Assembly (NCBI GenBank): GCA_958296195.1
Contig: OY282455.1
Span: 4,203,809-4,267,808 of the forward strand
DNA: 64,000 nt
From: an uncultured Pseudomonadales bacterium
GTDB taxonomy: Bacteria > Pseudomonadota > Gammaproteobacteria > Pseudomonadales > Azotimanducaceae
Reading direction: 5' to 3'
Positions 18,856-27,960 of the stretch are shown piece after piece. The notes under the pieces are model-generated. The model had not been told where the DNA came from, did no database searches, and was given only the letters and a program-made list of their open reading frames with translations. Position numbers and translations under genes: made by a program. Within the stretch, counting starts at the first letter, position 1; each line of letters opens with the position of its first letter.

Positions 18856-21025
18856 GTCCTATCTTGTCTCACGCCTAGCCGCACGGGCCCGGCGGGACGA
18901 CATTGCCGCTCCTTGGACTATTCATTCGTTCTGTGAGCTGCTGCAGGCCTATCTGACGGCCGAGCAAATTGACTCGGTGCGCCGCGCCCACGGGTACGCC
19001 GAGAGCGCCCACGCCGGCCAGTGGCGGCAAACCGGGCATGAGTACATCAGCCATCCGCTGGCCGTGGCCGCCATCCTTGCGCAAATGCGCATGGACCATG
19101 AGACGCTCATGGCCGCTCTGCTGCACGACGTCATTGAGGACACGGCCACCGTCAAGGCCATTTTGGGCGTCCGGTTCGGGAAACAGGTGGCGGAGTTGGT
19201 CGATGGCGTGTCCAAGCTGGCGACCATTTTCGACAGCCACGCCGAAGCGCAGGCGGTCAACTTCCAGAAAATGGTGCTGGCGATGGCGAAGGACATTCGC
19301 GTCATCATGGTCAAGATCGCCGACCGTCTGCACAACATGCGCACCATCGGCGTACTCAGCCGCGAGCAGCGGCAGCGCATCTCCCGCGAGACCTTGGATT
19401 ACTACGCCCCCATCGCCTATCGCCTAGGCATGCACAACATCAACGTGGAGCTGGAGGACCTAGGCTTCACCGCCCTGTATCCGCTGCGGGCGGAGAGCAT
19501 CAGCAACGCCGTGCAGGCGGCCCGAGGGCACCGCAAGGCGTTGATGGACGAAATCCACAAGTCCATCCACGAGGCCCTTGACGGGGAGGATATCGCCGCC
19601 GAGGTGAAGAGCCGGGAAAAGCATCTGTACTCGATTTACCAAAAGATGAAGGCCCAGCACAAGCCGTTCAAGGAAATCATGGATGTGTTTGGTTTTCGCA
19701 TCGTCGTGAAAGACGAAGGCGCCTGCTATCGCGCCCTGGGCGTGGTCCACAACCTCTACAAGCCGGTCACCGGGCGCTTTAAGGACTACATAGCCATCCC
19801 CAAGATAAACGGCTACCAATCCCTGCACACCACCTTGTTCGGCATGCACGGAGTGCCCATCGAGGTGCAGATCAGAACCCGGCACATGGCGGAGGTGGCG
19901 GACCATGGCATCGCCGGGCACTGGCTGTACAAGGGTTCGGATGAGAAGACCCGGGGCAGCCTGCGCACCCGCCGCTGGGTAAAGGACGTGGTGGAGCTGC
20001 AGCAGCGTTCCGGTAATCCGCTGGAGTTCATTGAGCACTTCAAGAGCGACCTTTTCCCGGACAACGTTTATGTCTTTACGCCCAAGGGAGACATTCTGGA
20101 GTTGCCCAAGGGATCCTGCCCTGTGGACTTCGCCTACGCCGTGCATACGGACATTGGCAACCACTGCGTGGCTTGCCGCATCGACCGCGTTTTGGCACCC
20201 CTTTCACAGCAACTGGAAAGTGGCCAAAGCGTCGAGATCATCACTGGCAAGGGCGCCGGCCCCAGTCCGGACTGGCTTTCCTTCGCCGTGTCCAACAAGG
20301 CCCGCAGCGGCATCCGACAATCCTTAAAGAGCCGTCAACGCACCGAATCCATCGCCTTGGGGCGCAAGCTTCTGAATCGCTCCTTGGTCAGTGCCGGCAC
20401 CAGCATCAACGACTTGGACTTCCGGCGGCTGCGGCGGGTTTTCAAGGAGTTTGGGGTGCGCAAGCTCGACGACGTGCTGGCCGGCGTCGGCATGGGTGAA
20501 ATCCCCTCCTACGCCGTGGCGCAGCGCCTGCTCGCCGCCGACAACCCAGATTTCCAAGCAGTGCCGGTGGAGCACGACGGCCCCGTGGCGGTGCGCACGG
20601 GGGAAGGGCTGGTCATCACCTGCGGCCGCTGCTGCGGGCCAGTGCCCGGTGACCCCATCGTTGGCCATATTACCTCCGGCAAGGGCTTAGTGGTGCATAC
20701 GGAAACATGCAAGACCATCACCAGAGCGCGGCGGCGCAAGCCCGAGCAGTTCATCCCGGCCCGTTGGACACAGACGGCTGACAGCGAATTCCTGACGCTG
20801 TTGCGCATCGACGTCAACCGTCGCAAGGGCATCATCGCCGATTTGGCCGCCTCGGTGGCCGCCGCCGACGCCGGCGTGGAGGAAATCAACGTCGCCGAGC
20901 GCAATGCCCACACCAGTTCCGTCTCCGTCGTGGTGGGCGTCAACGACCGCAACCATCTTGCCCGGGTGATGCGGCGCCTGCGCGTCATTCCCAGCGTGTT
21001 GACCATGGCGCGGGGCGGCCTTTGA
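18827..21025 (+). CDS. spoT: Bifunctional (p)ppGpp synthetase/hydrolase SpoT
   Basis: The protein is about 732 residues from ATG 18827, inside the end of rpoZ; similarity to SpoT begins near [12 protein letters not shown]. Domain order: HD hydrolase ([11 protein letters not shown] and LLHDVIEDT near residue 97), synthetase ([30 protein letters not shown]), TGS ([13 protein letters not shown]), helical/zinc-finger-like [15 protein letters not shown], and a C-terminal ACT domain. Intact HD and synthetase motifs suggest that both activities remain. The 3-prime end overlaps recG by four bases (TTGA). trmH, found between them in Escherichia coli, is absent, as in Pseudomonas. Confidence 0.95.
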   Translation: MRKAAKSTSESYLVSRLAARARRDDIAAPWTIHSFCELLQAYLTAEQIDSVRRAHGYAESAHAGQWRQTGHEYISHPLAVAAILAQMRMDHETLMAALLHDVIEDTATVKAILGVRFGKQVAELVDGVSKLATIFDSHAEAQAVNFQKMVLAMAKDIRVIMVKIADRLHNMRTIGVLSREQRQRISRETLDYYAPIAYRLGMHNINVELEDLGFTALYPLRAESISNAVQAARGHRKALMDEIHKSIHEALDGEDIAAEVKSREKHLYSIYQKMKAQHKPFKEIMDVFGFRIVVKDEGACYRALGVVHNLYKPVTGRFKDYIAIPKINGYQSLHTTLFGMHGVPIEVQIRTRHMAEVADHGIAGHWLYKGSDEKTRGSLRTRRWVKDVVELQQRSGNPLEFIEHFKSDLFPDNVYVFTPKGDILELPKGSCPVDFAYAVHTDIGNHCVACRIDRVLAPLSQQLESGQSVEIITGKGAGPSPDWLSFAVSNKARSGIRQSLKSRQRTESIALGRKLLNRSLVSAGTSINDLDFRRLRRVFKEFGVRKLDDVLAGVGMGEIPSYAVAQRLLAADNPDFQAVPVEHDGPVAVRTGEGLVITCGRCCGPVPGDPIVGHITSGKGLVVHTETCKTITRARRRKPEQFIPARWTQTADSEFLTLLRIDVNRRKGIIADLAASVAAADAGVEEINVAERNAHTSSVSVVVGVNDRNHLARVMRRLRVIPSVLTMARGGL

Positions 21026-23124
21026 GCGTCGCTTGCGGGGAGCCGGCAGCCGCGCTTCAAGCAGCTCGGCGGGACCCGTGCGCGACGGCGAATCCGAACT
21101 GCCCGGAGGCAAATCCCAGCGATGGTCCAGTCGTCGCCTTGAAGGGAGTGGGGCCGGCTTTGGCTGCGACCTTGGCCCGCCTCAACATCCATAAGGTGAA
21201 GGATCTGCTCCTGCATCTGCCCCACCGCTATCAAGACCGCACTCGGCTGGTTCCGCTCAAGGAGCTTCGCGTCGGTCAAGAGTGCTTGGCGCAAGGCCAA
21301 GTGGTGGACAGCCGCGTCACCTACGGGCGACGGCGCAGTTGGCTGATCGCCCTAAGCGACGGGGAAGGGACGCTACGGCTGCGTTTCTTCCACTTTGCCG
21401 CGAGACAGGTGGACGCCTTGCAGCCAGGGCGCTTCCTGCGCTGCTTCGGGGAGGTTCGCAACGGGCCGACGGGGCTGGAGATGGCCCATCCCGAGTACCG
21501 CGACTACGCTGCGCCGCCGGCCGCTCCGGAGGGCGGCCTCACCCCGGTTTATCCCGCCACCAAGGGCTTAGGCCAAACGCGGCTGCGCAGCTTGATCGGC
21601 CGACTGAGGGAGCTGGATTGGCCGCCGGACTCCGCCTTGCCGCTTGAGACGCTGCAGTTCCTGCATTTTCCACCGGCCGACGCCACCAACGCAGACATCG
21701 CCAAAGCCCAGGAAAGGGTGGCTAGGGATGAACTGACCGCCTATTACTTGGTGATGCGCTTTCGGCAAAGCCAGCGCCAGCGCCAGGAGGCGATGCCCTT
21801 GCCCAGAGCGCAACAGCTTGGCCGCACCCTGCTCGACAACTTGGGTTTCCAGCTCACCGGCGCCCAGCGGCGCGTGCTCCGGGAGGTGCTGCTTGACTTG
21901 GAGAAGCGCCGCCCCATGCTGCGCTTGCTGCAGGGCGACGTGGGCAGCGGCAAGACGGTGGCGGCCGCCTTCGCCGCCGTGCGCGCCGCCGAGCACGGCG
22001 CCCAGACCGCGCTCATGGCGCCTACGGAGGTGCTGGCGGAACAGCACTACTTGAGTTTCTCAAGTTGGCTGGAGCCGTTGGGCATTCGCGTGGCCTTGCT
22101 TACCGGCGGCCAGAAAGCCAAGGTGCGGCGGCGCATTCTGGAATCCTTGGCCGGTGGCGAAACCTTGGTTGTCGTCGGCACCCATGCGCTGATTCAGGCG
22201 ACCATATCATTCCATAACTTGGCCCTCGCCATCGTCGATGAGCAGCATCGATTCGGCGTTCACCAGCGCATGGCGCTGCGCGCCAAGGGCCATGCTCCGC
22301 ACCAACTCATCATGACGGCGACGCCGATTCCGCGCACACTGACCATGGCGCTGTACGCCGACATGGACGTCTCCGTGCTCGACGAGCTGCCACCCGGGCG
22401 CCAACCCATCACCACGCGCCTAGTCGCCGCCAGCCGCCGCGCTGAGGTGCTGGCCCGCATCGCCAAGGTTTTGGACGCCGGCCAGCAAGCGTACTGGGTT
22501 TGCACCCTGATCGAGGAGTCCGACGAGAGCTCGGCGCAGTCCGCCGAAGCCACTTGGACGATGCTGCAGGCGCAGTTGCCGGGCCGGCGCATCGGCTTGG
22601 TCCACGGCCGCATGAAGAGCGAGGAGAAGACCGCGGCGATGGCCGCCTTCAAAGCCGGGCGGCATCAACTGCTGGTGGCCACGACGGTGATTGAGGTGGG
22701 CGTCGACGTCGCCAACGCCAGCCTGATGATCGTCGAGAATCCGGAGCGCTTGGGGCTGGCCCAATTGCATCAGCTACGCGGACGGATCGGCCGCGGGACC
22801 CATGCGAGCTATTGTCTGCTGCTCTACGGCGACGACCTGAGCGAGGCCAGCCGCGCCCGCTTGAAGGTGATCCGGGAAAGCCAGGACGGTTTCCACATCG
22901 CCGAGCAAGACCTTGCCCTGCGCGGTCCCGGGGAGATTTCGGGCACCCGCCAAACCGGCGAAACCCGATTCCGGGTTGCCGACTTGAACCGGCATCTGCA
23001 CTTGATACCGGAAATCGTGCGGGAGGGAGACCGGCTGCTGACCGAAGCGCCGGCAAGGGCGGACGCCCTGCGGCTGGCTTGGGCGGAGGACGAGGCGAAC
23101 TTGGCGGGGCTGGCGTCCGTCTGA
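21022..23124 (+). CDS. recG: ATP-dependent DNA helicase RecG
   Basis: The protein is 700 residues from TTG 21022, which overlaps the spoT stop. RecG regresses stalled replication forks and branch-migrates Holliday junctions. The N-terminal wedge domain includes LKGVGPALAATLARL and LLLHLPHRYQDRT. Helicase motifs are LQGDVGSGKTVAA (Walker A, near residue 305), AIVDEQHRFGV (near 405), MTATPIPRTL and QLRGRIGRGTHASYCLL. Length and domain order are normal for the family. Confidence 0.95.
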   Translation: MSVACGEPAAALQAARRDPCATANPNCPEANPSDGPVVALKGVGPALAATLARLNIHKVKDLLLHLPHRYQDRTRLVPLKELRVGQECLAQGQVVDSRVTYGRRRSWLIALSDGEGTLRLRFFHFAARQVDALQPGRFLRCFGEVRNGPTGLEMAHPEYRDYAAPPAAPEGGLTPVYPATKGLGQTRLRSLIGRLRELDWPPDSALPLETLQFLHFPPADATNADIAKAQERVARDELTAYYLVMRFRQSQRQRQEAMPLPRAQQLGRTLLDNLGFQLTGAQRRVLREVLLDLEKRRPMLRLLQGDVGSGKTVAAAFAAVRAAEHGAQTALMAPTEVLAEQHYLSFSSWLEPLGIRVALLTGGQKAKVRRRILESLAGGETLVVVGTHALIQATISFHNLALAIVDEQHRFGVHQRMALRAKGHAPHQLIMTATPIPRTLTMALYADMDVSVLDELPPGRQPITTRLVAASRRAEVLARIAKVLDAGQQAYWVCTLIEESDESSAQSAEATWTMLQAQLPGRRIGLVHGRMKSEEKTAAMAAFKAGRHQLLVATTVIEVGVDVANASLMIVENPERLGLAQLHQLRGRIGRGTHASYCLLLYGDDLSEASRARLKVIRESQDGFHIAEQDLALRGPGEISGTRQTGETRFRVADLNRHLHLIPEIVREGDRLLTEAPARADALRLAWAEDEANLAGLASV

Positions 23125-23134
23125 CCGGCTTGGT

Positions 23135-23302
23135 TCAGCCGACCTCGAGCATTTCAAAGTCCTCTTTGCTGACACCGCACTCCGGGCAGACGAAGTCCTC
23201 CGGCACATCCTCCCACTTGGTGCCTGGAGGAATGCCCTCCTCTTCGCAGCCTTCGGCTTCGTCATAGATCCAGCCGCAGACGATGCACTGCCACTTCTTC
23301 AC
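23135..23302 (-). CDS. Rubredoxin
   Basis: This 55-residue protein starts at GTG 23302 and has two CxxC knuckles, KKWQCIVCGWIYDEA and DFVCPECGVSKEDF. These bind the single iron of rubredoxin, a small cytoplasmic one-electron carrier. The aromatic residues around the first knuckle and the IPPGTKWEDVPEDF linker are family features. It lies on the strand opposite to recG and ubiA. Pseudomonas keeps rubredoxin genes in the same neighbourhood. A partner (rubredoxin reductase, alkane hydroxylase) is not in the window. Confidence 0.93.
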   Translation of the reverse strand: MKKWQCIVCGWIYDEAEGCEEEGIPPGTKWEDVPEDFVCPECGVSKEDFEMLEVG

Positions 23303-23404
23303 TGATTGGGCGCCTGGTTCATTGTTGTTGGATCTCCCGCGAGCGTTGCGAAAGATTCGCTAACCTAACTGCCCGTTCGCCAAAATGCAACGGCGCAGTT
23401 AGAC

Positions 23405-24298
23405 TTGGGCGCTGTGCGACTCCTAAAGTCCTTTCTGCGCCCTTGGGCGGCGATCATGCGCTTGGACCGGCTCGTTGGCAGCTTCCTGCTGCTGTGGCCC
23501 ACCTTGGCGGCGCTGTGGTTGGCCGCCGAAGGAACGCCGCCGACCCATTTGATCGTGGTTTTCACCGCCGGCGTCTTCGTCATGCGGGCCGCCGGCTGCG
23601 TCGTCAACGACCTGGCGGACCGCCGCTTCGACGCCTTGGTGGAGCGCACCTCGGAACGCCCTTTGGCCACCGGCGCCCTGACCGTGCGCCAAGCCTTGGG
23701 ATTGTTCGCTGTCCTCTCCCTAGCCGCTCTGTCCCTGCTCTTTTGGCTGAACGAGCCGGCCCGCCTGCTTGCCATTGTCGGCTTTGGCGTCAGCGTGCTC
23801 TACCCGTTCACGAAGCGCTGGACCCATTGGCCGCAGGTGGTGCTCGGCATCGCCTTCAGTTGGGGGATACTCATGGCGTTTGCCGCCGTAACCGACGGAG
23901 TGCCTTCAGTGGGCTGGCTGCTGTTCGTGGCCAGCCTGCTGTGGATCGTGGCCTACGACACCCTATACGCCATGGTTGACCGGCCTGACGACCTAAAGGC
24001 CGGTGTAAAAAGCACGGCCATCCTGTTTGGGGAGGCGGACCGCCTGATGGTGGGCATTCTGCAAGGGGGCGCCCTGTTCGGATTCGCCATGGTCGGCACC
24101 CACCGCGGCTTCGGCCTGGTTTACGGCTCGGCCCTTGTGGTGATCCTAGCCTTATTCGGATATCAGCAGTTTTTGATCCGCCGGCGGGAGCGCATCGAAT
24201 GCTTCCGCGCCTTTCTCAACAACATTTGGGTCGGCTTCACCCTGTTCTTCGCCATCATCATCGAGCAAGCCGTTGGCAAGGCTCAGTCGCTTCATTGA
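23405..24298 (+). CDS. ubiA: 4-hydroxybenzoate polyprenyltransferase
   Basis: The protein is 297 residues from TTG 23405 (GTG 23414 is an alternative). This inner-membrane enzyme of ubiquinone synthesis attaches the polyprenyl tail to 4-hydroxybenzoate. The two Asp-rich prenyl-diphosphate sites are NDLADRRFD (about residue 69) and YDTLYAMVDRPDD (about 184), separated by several hydrophobic helices. The N-terminal MRLDRLVGSFLLLWPTLAAL is a family hallmark. ubiC is not adjacent. The end overlaps the next gene by 26 bases. Confidence 0.94.
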   Translation: MGAVRLLKSFLRPWAAIMRLDRLVGSFLLLWPTLAALWLAAEGTPPTHLIVVFTAGVFVMRAAGCVVNDLADRRFDALVERTSERPLATGALTVRQALGLFAVLSLAALSLLFWLNEPARLLAIVGFGVSVLYPFTKRWTHWPQVVLGIAFSWGILMAFAAVTDGVPSVGWLLFVASLLWIVAYDTLYAMVDRPDDLKAGVKSTAILFGEADRLMVGILQGGALFGFAMVGTHRGFGLVYGSALVVILALFGYQQFLIRRRERIECFRAFLNNIWVGFTLFFAIIIEQAVGKAQSLH

Positions 24299-24764
24299 CC
24301 GCTGCAACCTCGGCCTAGGACGGGCGACCGCTTGGCTGACCCTGCTGATGGCGCTGGCCACCGCCGCCGTCGTCGCGCTGCGCTACGTCTTCAGTCAGAA
24401 CACCATCCTGCTGCAGGAGGGCGTCAACGCCCTGCACGGGTTGGTGCTGATGCTGGGCATCGCCTACACCCTGCTGGAGAGGGGCCATGTGCGGGTGGAC
24501 ATCCTGCACAGCCGCTTGGCCGAGCGCCGCCGCCACGCTGTCGATGCCTTCGGCCACGCCGTCTTCCTGCTGCCGGTGGCGGCGCTGATCCTCCTGACCT
24601 CCCTGCCCTACGTCGCCCAATCTTGGCGGGTGGCGGAGGGCTCCGCGGAGGTGGGCGGCCTGCCTGGAGTCTATCTGCTGAAAACTCTGATTCCCGTCAT
24701 GGCGGTTCTGCTGTTCGCCCAAGGGCTGAGCGAACTCATCAAGGCTCTTGGCAAACGCAAGTGA
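24273..24764 (+). CDS. TRAP transporter small permease (DctQ type)
   Basis: The protein is 163 residues with four predicted transmembrane segments. Family signatures include VALRYVFSQNTILLQEGVNALHG in the first half and GHVRVDILHSRLAERRR between helices two and three. It is the small membrane subunit of a tripartite periplasmic-binding-protein-dependent importer of organic acids or similar solutes. The TTG start lies inside the end of ubiA. The large subunit follows 144 bases downstream. No DctP binding protein gene is visible in the window, so the substrate cannot be inferred. Confidence 0.85.
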   Translation: MARLSRFIDRCNLGLGRATAWLTLLMALATAAVVALRYVFSQNTILLQEGVNALHGLVLMLGIAYTLLERGHVRVDILHSRLAERRRHAVDAFGHAVFLLPVAALILLTSLPYVAQSWRVAEGSAEVGGLPGVYLLKTLIPVMAVLLFAQGLSELIKALGKRK

Positions 24765-24908
24765 AGAGCGAACCCATCAAAGGAACCCGCACAAACAAGC
24801 CGAGGGCTAACCGGGCGAGCGTTCATGATGGATGATGCGGCCACCGAGGGCGCCGCCGCTGGCCGGCGGCAAAGCCTCGGCGGCAGCTAACGCCCAGCGG
24901 ACTTACTG

Positions 24909-26291
24909 ATGGTTTCGTTCGCCCCCATCGCGCTGTTCCTCTTGGTGTTTGCGCTGCTGCTGCTCGGCTATCCAGTGGCGTTGACGCTGGCCGGCGGCGC
25001 CCTGGCCTTCGCCTTGGCGTTGGCCGCCTTCGGCCTGTTCGACCTGGAGATATTCGGCTTTCTGCCGGCGCGCATCTTCGGCATCATGAGCAACCAAACC
25101 CTCATTGCCGTACCCCTGTTCGTGTTCATGGGCGTGGTGCTGGAGAAGGCCCGCATTGCGGAGCAGTTGCTGGACGCCCTCTCCGAACTGCTGGCGCGGC
25201 TGCCCGGCGGCTTGGGCCTCGGCGTCATCCTGATGGGCGGGCTGATGGCGGCGAGCACCGGCATCGTCGGCGCCACCGTGGTCACCTTGGGCCTGATGGC
25301 GCTGCCCAACCTGCTGCGGCAAGGCTATGACCCGAAGCTGGCCACCGGCACCATCAGCGCCACCGGCACCTTGGGGCAGATCATCCCACCGTCCATCGCC
25401 TTGGTGCTGCTCGGCGACGTGCTCTCCAACGCCTACAGCCAAGCGCAATTGGCCCAGGGCGTGTTTGCGCCCAAGACCGTTTCCATCAGCGACCTGTTTG
25501 CCGGGGCGCTGCTGCCCGGAGTGGTGCTGGTGGGGCTGTACGCCCTGTATATGTGGCTGACCGCCCTGCGCTCTCCCGGCCGGGCACCGCGTCCAGCCGG
25601 AGAAGATCTGACCAGCGGCAAGCCGCGCTCCAACTGGAAGCTACTGCGAGCGCTCGCCGCCCCTCTGGGCCTGGTGCTGGCGGTGCTGGGCAGCATTCTG
25701 GGCGGCTTGGCCACGCCCACGGAGGCCGCCGGCGTCGGCGCGGTGGGCGCGATGCTGCTGGCGTTGGCCAACCGCGCCTTGCATCGGGAGGTGCTGGGCG
25801 AGGTGTGTCGCTCCACCCTGAAGACCACGGCGATGGTGTTCTTCATCCTGATCGGCGCTTCGGTGTTCTCCCTAGTGTTCCGCGGCCTCGGCGGCGACGA
25901 CTTGGTGCATGAGCTGTTCGCGGAGTTCCCCGGCGGCCAGCTTGCTGCGGTGGCGGTGGTGATGCTGGCGATCTTTCTGCTCGGCTTCGTGCTGGACTTC
26001 ATCGAAATCACCTTCGTGGTGATTCCGGTGGTGGGGCCGGCGCTGCTTGCCTTGGGCGTGGACCCGGTCTGGCTCGGCGTACTGATCGCCGTCAATCTGC
26101 AAACCTCCTTCCTAACCCCACCCTTCGGTTTCGCGCTGTTCTACCTGCGCGGCGTCACCCCACCGGAAATCCCCACCAGCGCCCTGTACCGCGGCGTCAT
26201 CCCCTTCGTCGGCCTGCAACTGCTGTTGCTGCTGCTGCTGTTCGCCTTCCCCAACCTAGCCACCTGGCTGCCGGGGCTGCTGTATTCGTGA
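24909..26291 (+). CDS. TRAP transporter large permease (DctM type)
   Basis: The protein is 460 residues with about twelve hydrophobic helices and the DctM signatures GIMSNQTLIAVPLFVFMG and GTLGQIIPPSIALVLLGD, plus LDFIEITFVVIPVVGPALL toward the C terminus. It forms the sodium-driven transport pathway together with the small subunit upstream. A hydrophilic loop near residues 215-245 is longer than in short DctM proteins, though within the range seen in this family. Confidence 0.9.
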   Translation: MVSFAPIALFLLVFALLLLGYPVALTLAGGALAFALALAAFGLFDLEIFGFLPARIFGIMSNQTLIAVPLFVFMGVVLEKARIAEQLLDALSELLARLPGGLGLGVILMGGLMAASTGIVGATVVTLGLMALPNLLRQGYDPKLATGTISATGTLGQIIPPSIALVLLGDVLSNAYSQAQLAQGVFAPKTVSISDLFAGALLPGVVLVGLYALYMWLTALRSPGRAPRPAGEDLTSGKPRSNWKLLRALAAPLGLVLAVLGSILGGLATPTEAAGVGAVGAMLLALANRALHREVLGEVCRSTLKTTAMVFFILIGASVFSLVFRGLGGDDLVHELFAEFPGGQLAAVAVVMLAIFLLGFVLDFIEITFVVIPVVGPALLALGVDPVWLGVLIAVNLQTSFLTPPFGFALFYLRGVTPPEIPTSALYRGVIPFVGLQLLLLLLLFAFPNLATWLPGLLYS

Positions 26292-26442
26292 GCATGACCG
26301 TTGGGGTGGCTTGTATCCTTAGCCCTGTCGGCGGACACGGCTTTCCCTGCTGTCCCAACGAAGCTAGTTGGTGTCTAATAGGGTTCATCAGCGCACAGGC
26401 GCCGAGCACACCAACAGGCTCACGGCAACCGGAAGCGTAGCA

Positions 26443-26583
26443 ATGGCCTTTGCACGGCAAGACACAGGGAAATGGCGGGAAGACATCCCCGGGGCGCGGT
26501 GGTTCAAGGCGGATCTGCACATCCACACGGTTGACAGGGGTGACAAGGCGTTCCAGTTGCGGCGGAAAAAGTACGGATTCTGA
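26443..26583 (+). pseudogene. Truncated N terminus of a PHP-domain protein
   Basis: A 47-residue frame from ATG 26443 ends GARWFKADLHIHT followed by about 16 more residues and a stop. The ADLHIHT string is metal-binding motif I of PHP-domain phosphoesterases, and the preceding W-ED-PGARWFK pattern is typical of large PHP/ATPase proteins. The remaining motifs and the ATPase are gone. The next gene starts 10 bases later, so this looks like the leftover of a gene replaced by the AlbA_2 gene. Confidence 0.55.
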
Positions 26584-26593
26584 GGTCGTTCGC

Positions 26594-27781
26594 ATGGATT
26601 GGCTGGAGGTGCTTAACCGAATTGAAGCCGGCGAAGACCGAATGACGGAGTTTAAGAGCGGGGTTGGGGACCTGTCGGCCATTGGCAAGGCGATTTGCGC
26701 CTTCGCCAACACCGAAGGCGGCGTCCTCATTTTGGGCATTGATGACGATCAGAATATCGTCGGGGTTCAGGAGGGTGCTGAGAAGGTTCAGGAACGCCTG
26801 ACGTCGTTCCTGCAAACGGGATGCAGCGCTTCCGTTTCCGCACAAGGCGGCAAACATCAGGACCCCAAGGGGTGGGTGCATTGGTTGGAAGTTCCGAAAC
26901 AACGTGGATTTGAACCGCTGCGCTACAAAGGGCGTGTACGGGTTCGCCGCGAGCGCAGCAGCGGCGAGCCATCGCCGACAGAGCTTCAGGAACTCTATAA
27001 CGCCTTCGGCTACATCCTAACCGAGGAACGGTCAATACAGGCCGGCACTTCCTCAGACATAGATCTGCTAAGGTTCCGCGCCTATCTGCAGAAGTTAGGG
27101 CTTGACACCGAAGAGGACCCGCAGCCGGAGGATGAGGACGACCTTCGCAACCGCGGCGTTTTGACGGAAATTGGCGGCGCTTTGCATCCTACTCTTTACG
27201 GGGTGCTGGCCTTTGGCAAGTTGCCGCAAAACTACCCGCAGACGCAGAACTTTCGGGTGGATTGCGTAGCCTACAAGGGGAAAGACCGGGCGTCTTCCGT
27301 GTTGCAGGTGGCTGAAGTCACCGGCTGCATCAATGAGCAAGTGGAAAGGGCGATAGGCTGGTTTGCGGGGCTTGGGCGGTTCGAATCCTATCAGGATCTA
27401 ATCCGCAAAGACCGGCCGTTGTTGCCCAGGCCGGCAGTTCGGGAGGCGCTGGTTAACGCCGTTGCCCATCGAGACTACGCAATCATCGGCTCGAAGATAT
27501 TATTCGAAGTCTTTTCCGATCGCGTGGATGTGACCAGTCCTGGCGGTTTGCCCAACCACATGAGCGTCGCAAGCGTACGCGCCGGCGCTCTTCCCCGGTC
27601 GCGGAACGAACTGTTGGCCAACTACATGCTCACTTTGGGGTTCATGGAGAAACGGGGGCGGGGCTGGTTGGTGATGGGCAAAACCATGCGCGAGTTTAAC
27701 GGAACCGAACCGGAAATTGCCCAGGACGAGGGGCGCAGCTACGTCAGGATCACTTTCCGGCTTGATCCGATTGGGGAGTAG
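26594..27781 (+). CDS. AlbA_2 (AAA_4) / RecG-like ATP-binding protein
   Basis: The protein is 395 residues from ATG 26594. The frame is open upstream, but MDWLEVLNRIEAGED is the family-like start. The N-terminal AlbA_2 (Schlafen-type) domain shows MTEFKSG, AICAFANTEGGVLILGIDDD (about residues 17-60). The C-terminal part carries RPAVREALVNAVAHRDY, SKILFEVFSDRVDVTSPGGLP and the RNELLANYMLTLGFMEKRGRG winged-helix-like region found in COG2865 proteins. These are often linked to mobile or defence regions. Their function is not firmly known; some are transcription regulators or nucleic-acid binders. Confidence 0.85.
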   Translation: MDWLEVLNRIEAGEDRMTEFKSGVGDLSAIGKAICAFANTEGGVLILGIDDDQNIVGVQEGAEKVQERLTSFLQTGCSASVSAQGGKHQDPKGWVHWLEVPKQRGFEPLRYKGRVRVRRERSSGEPSPTELQELYNAFGYILTEERSIQAGTSSDIDLLRFRAYLQKLGLDTEEDPQPEDEDDLRNRGVLTEIGGALHPTLYGVLAFGKLPQNYPQTQNFRVDCVAYKGKDRASSVLQVAEVTGCINEQVERAIGWFAGLGRFESYQDLIRKDRPLLPRPAVREALVNAVAHRDYAIIGSKILFEVFSDRVDVTSPGGLPNHMSVASVRAGALPRSRNELLANYMLTLGFMEKRGRGWLVMGKTMREFNGTEPEIAQDEGRSYVRITFRLDPIGE

Positions 27782-27960
27782 AAGTGCCTGCGCCTCCAAT
27801 TTCCCAATACATTGAGCGTTCTGCTTTCAGATCATTTGATGGGCAATGCCCTCAATGACTTGGAGGTGTGGCAACGCTTGGGTGAGGCTTGCCACAGGAG
27901 GGATGTTCCGTTCAGGGTTTCGGTTCAACTAGAATAGCGCTCCACCTCCGCAATGAAGCA

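Noticed and set aside
16304-23267. Many long open frames antisense to or out of frame with rph, spoT, recG and ubiA
   Set aside because: Third-position GC keeps other frames open; none has a motif, a ribosome site or independent context.
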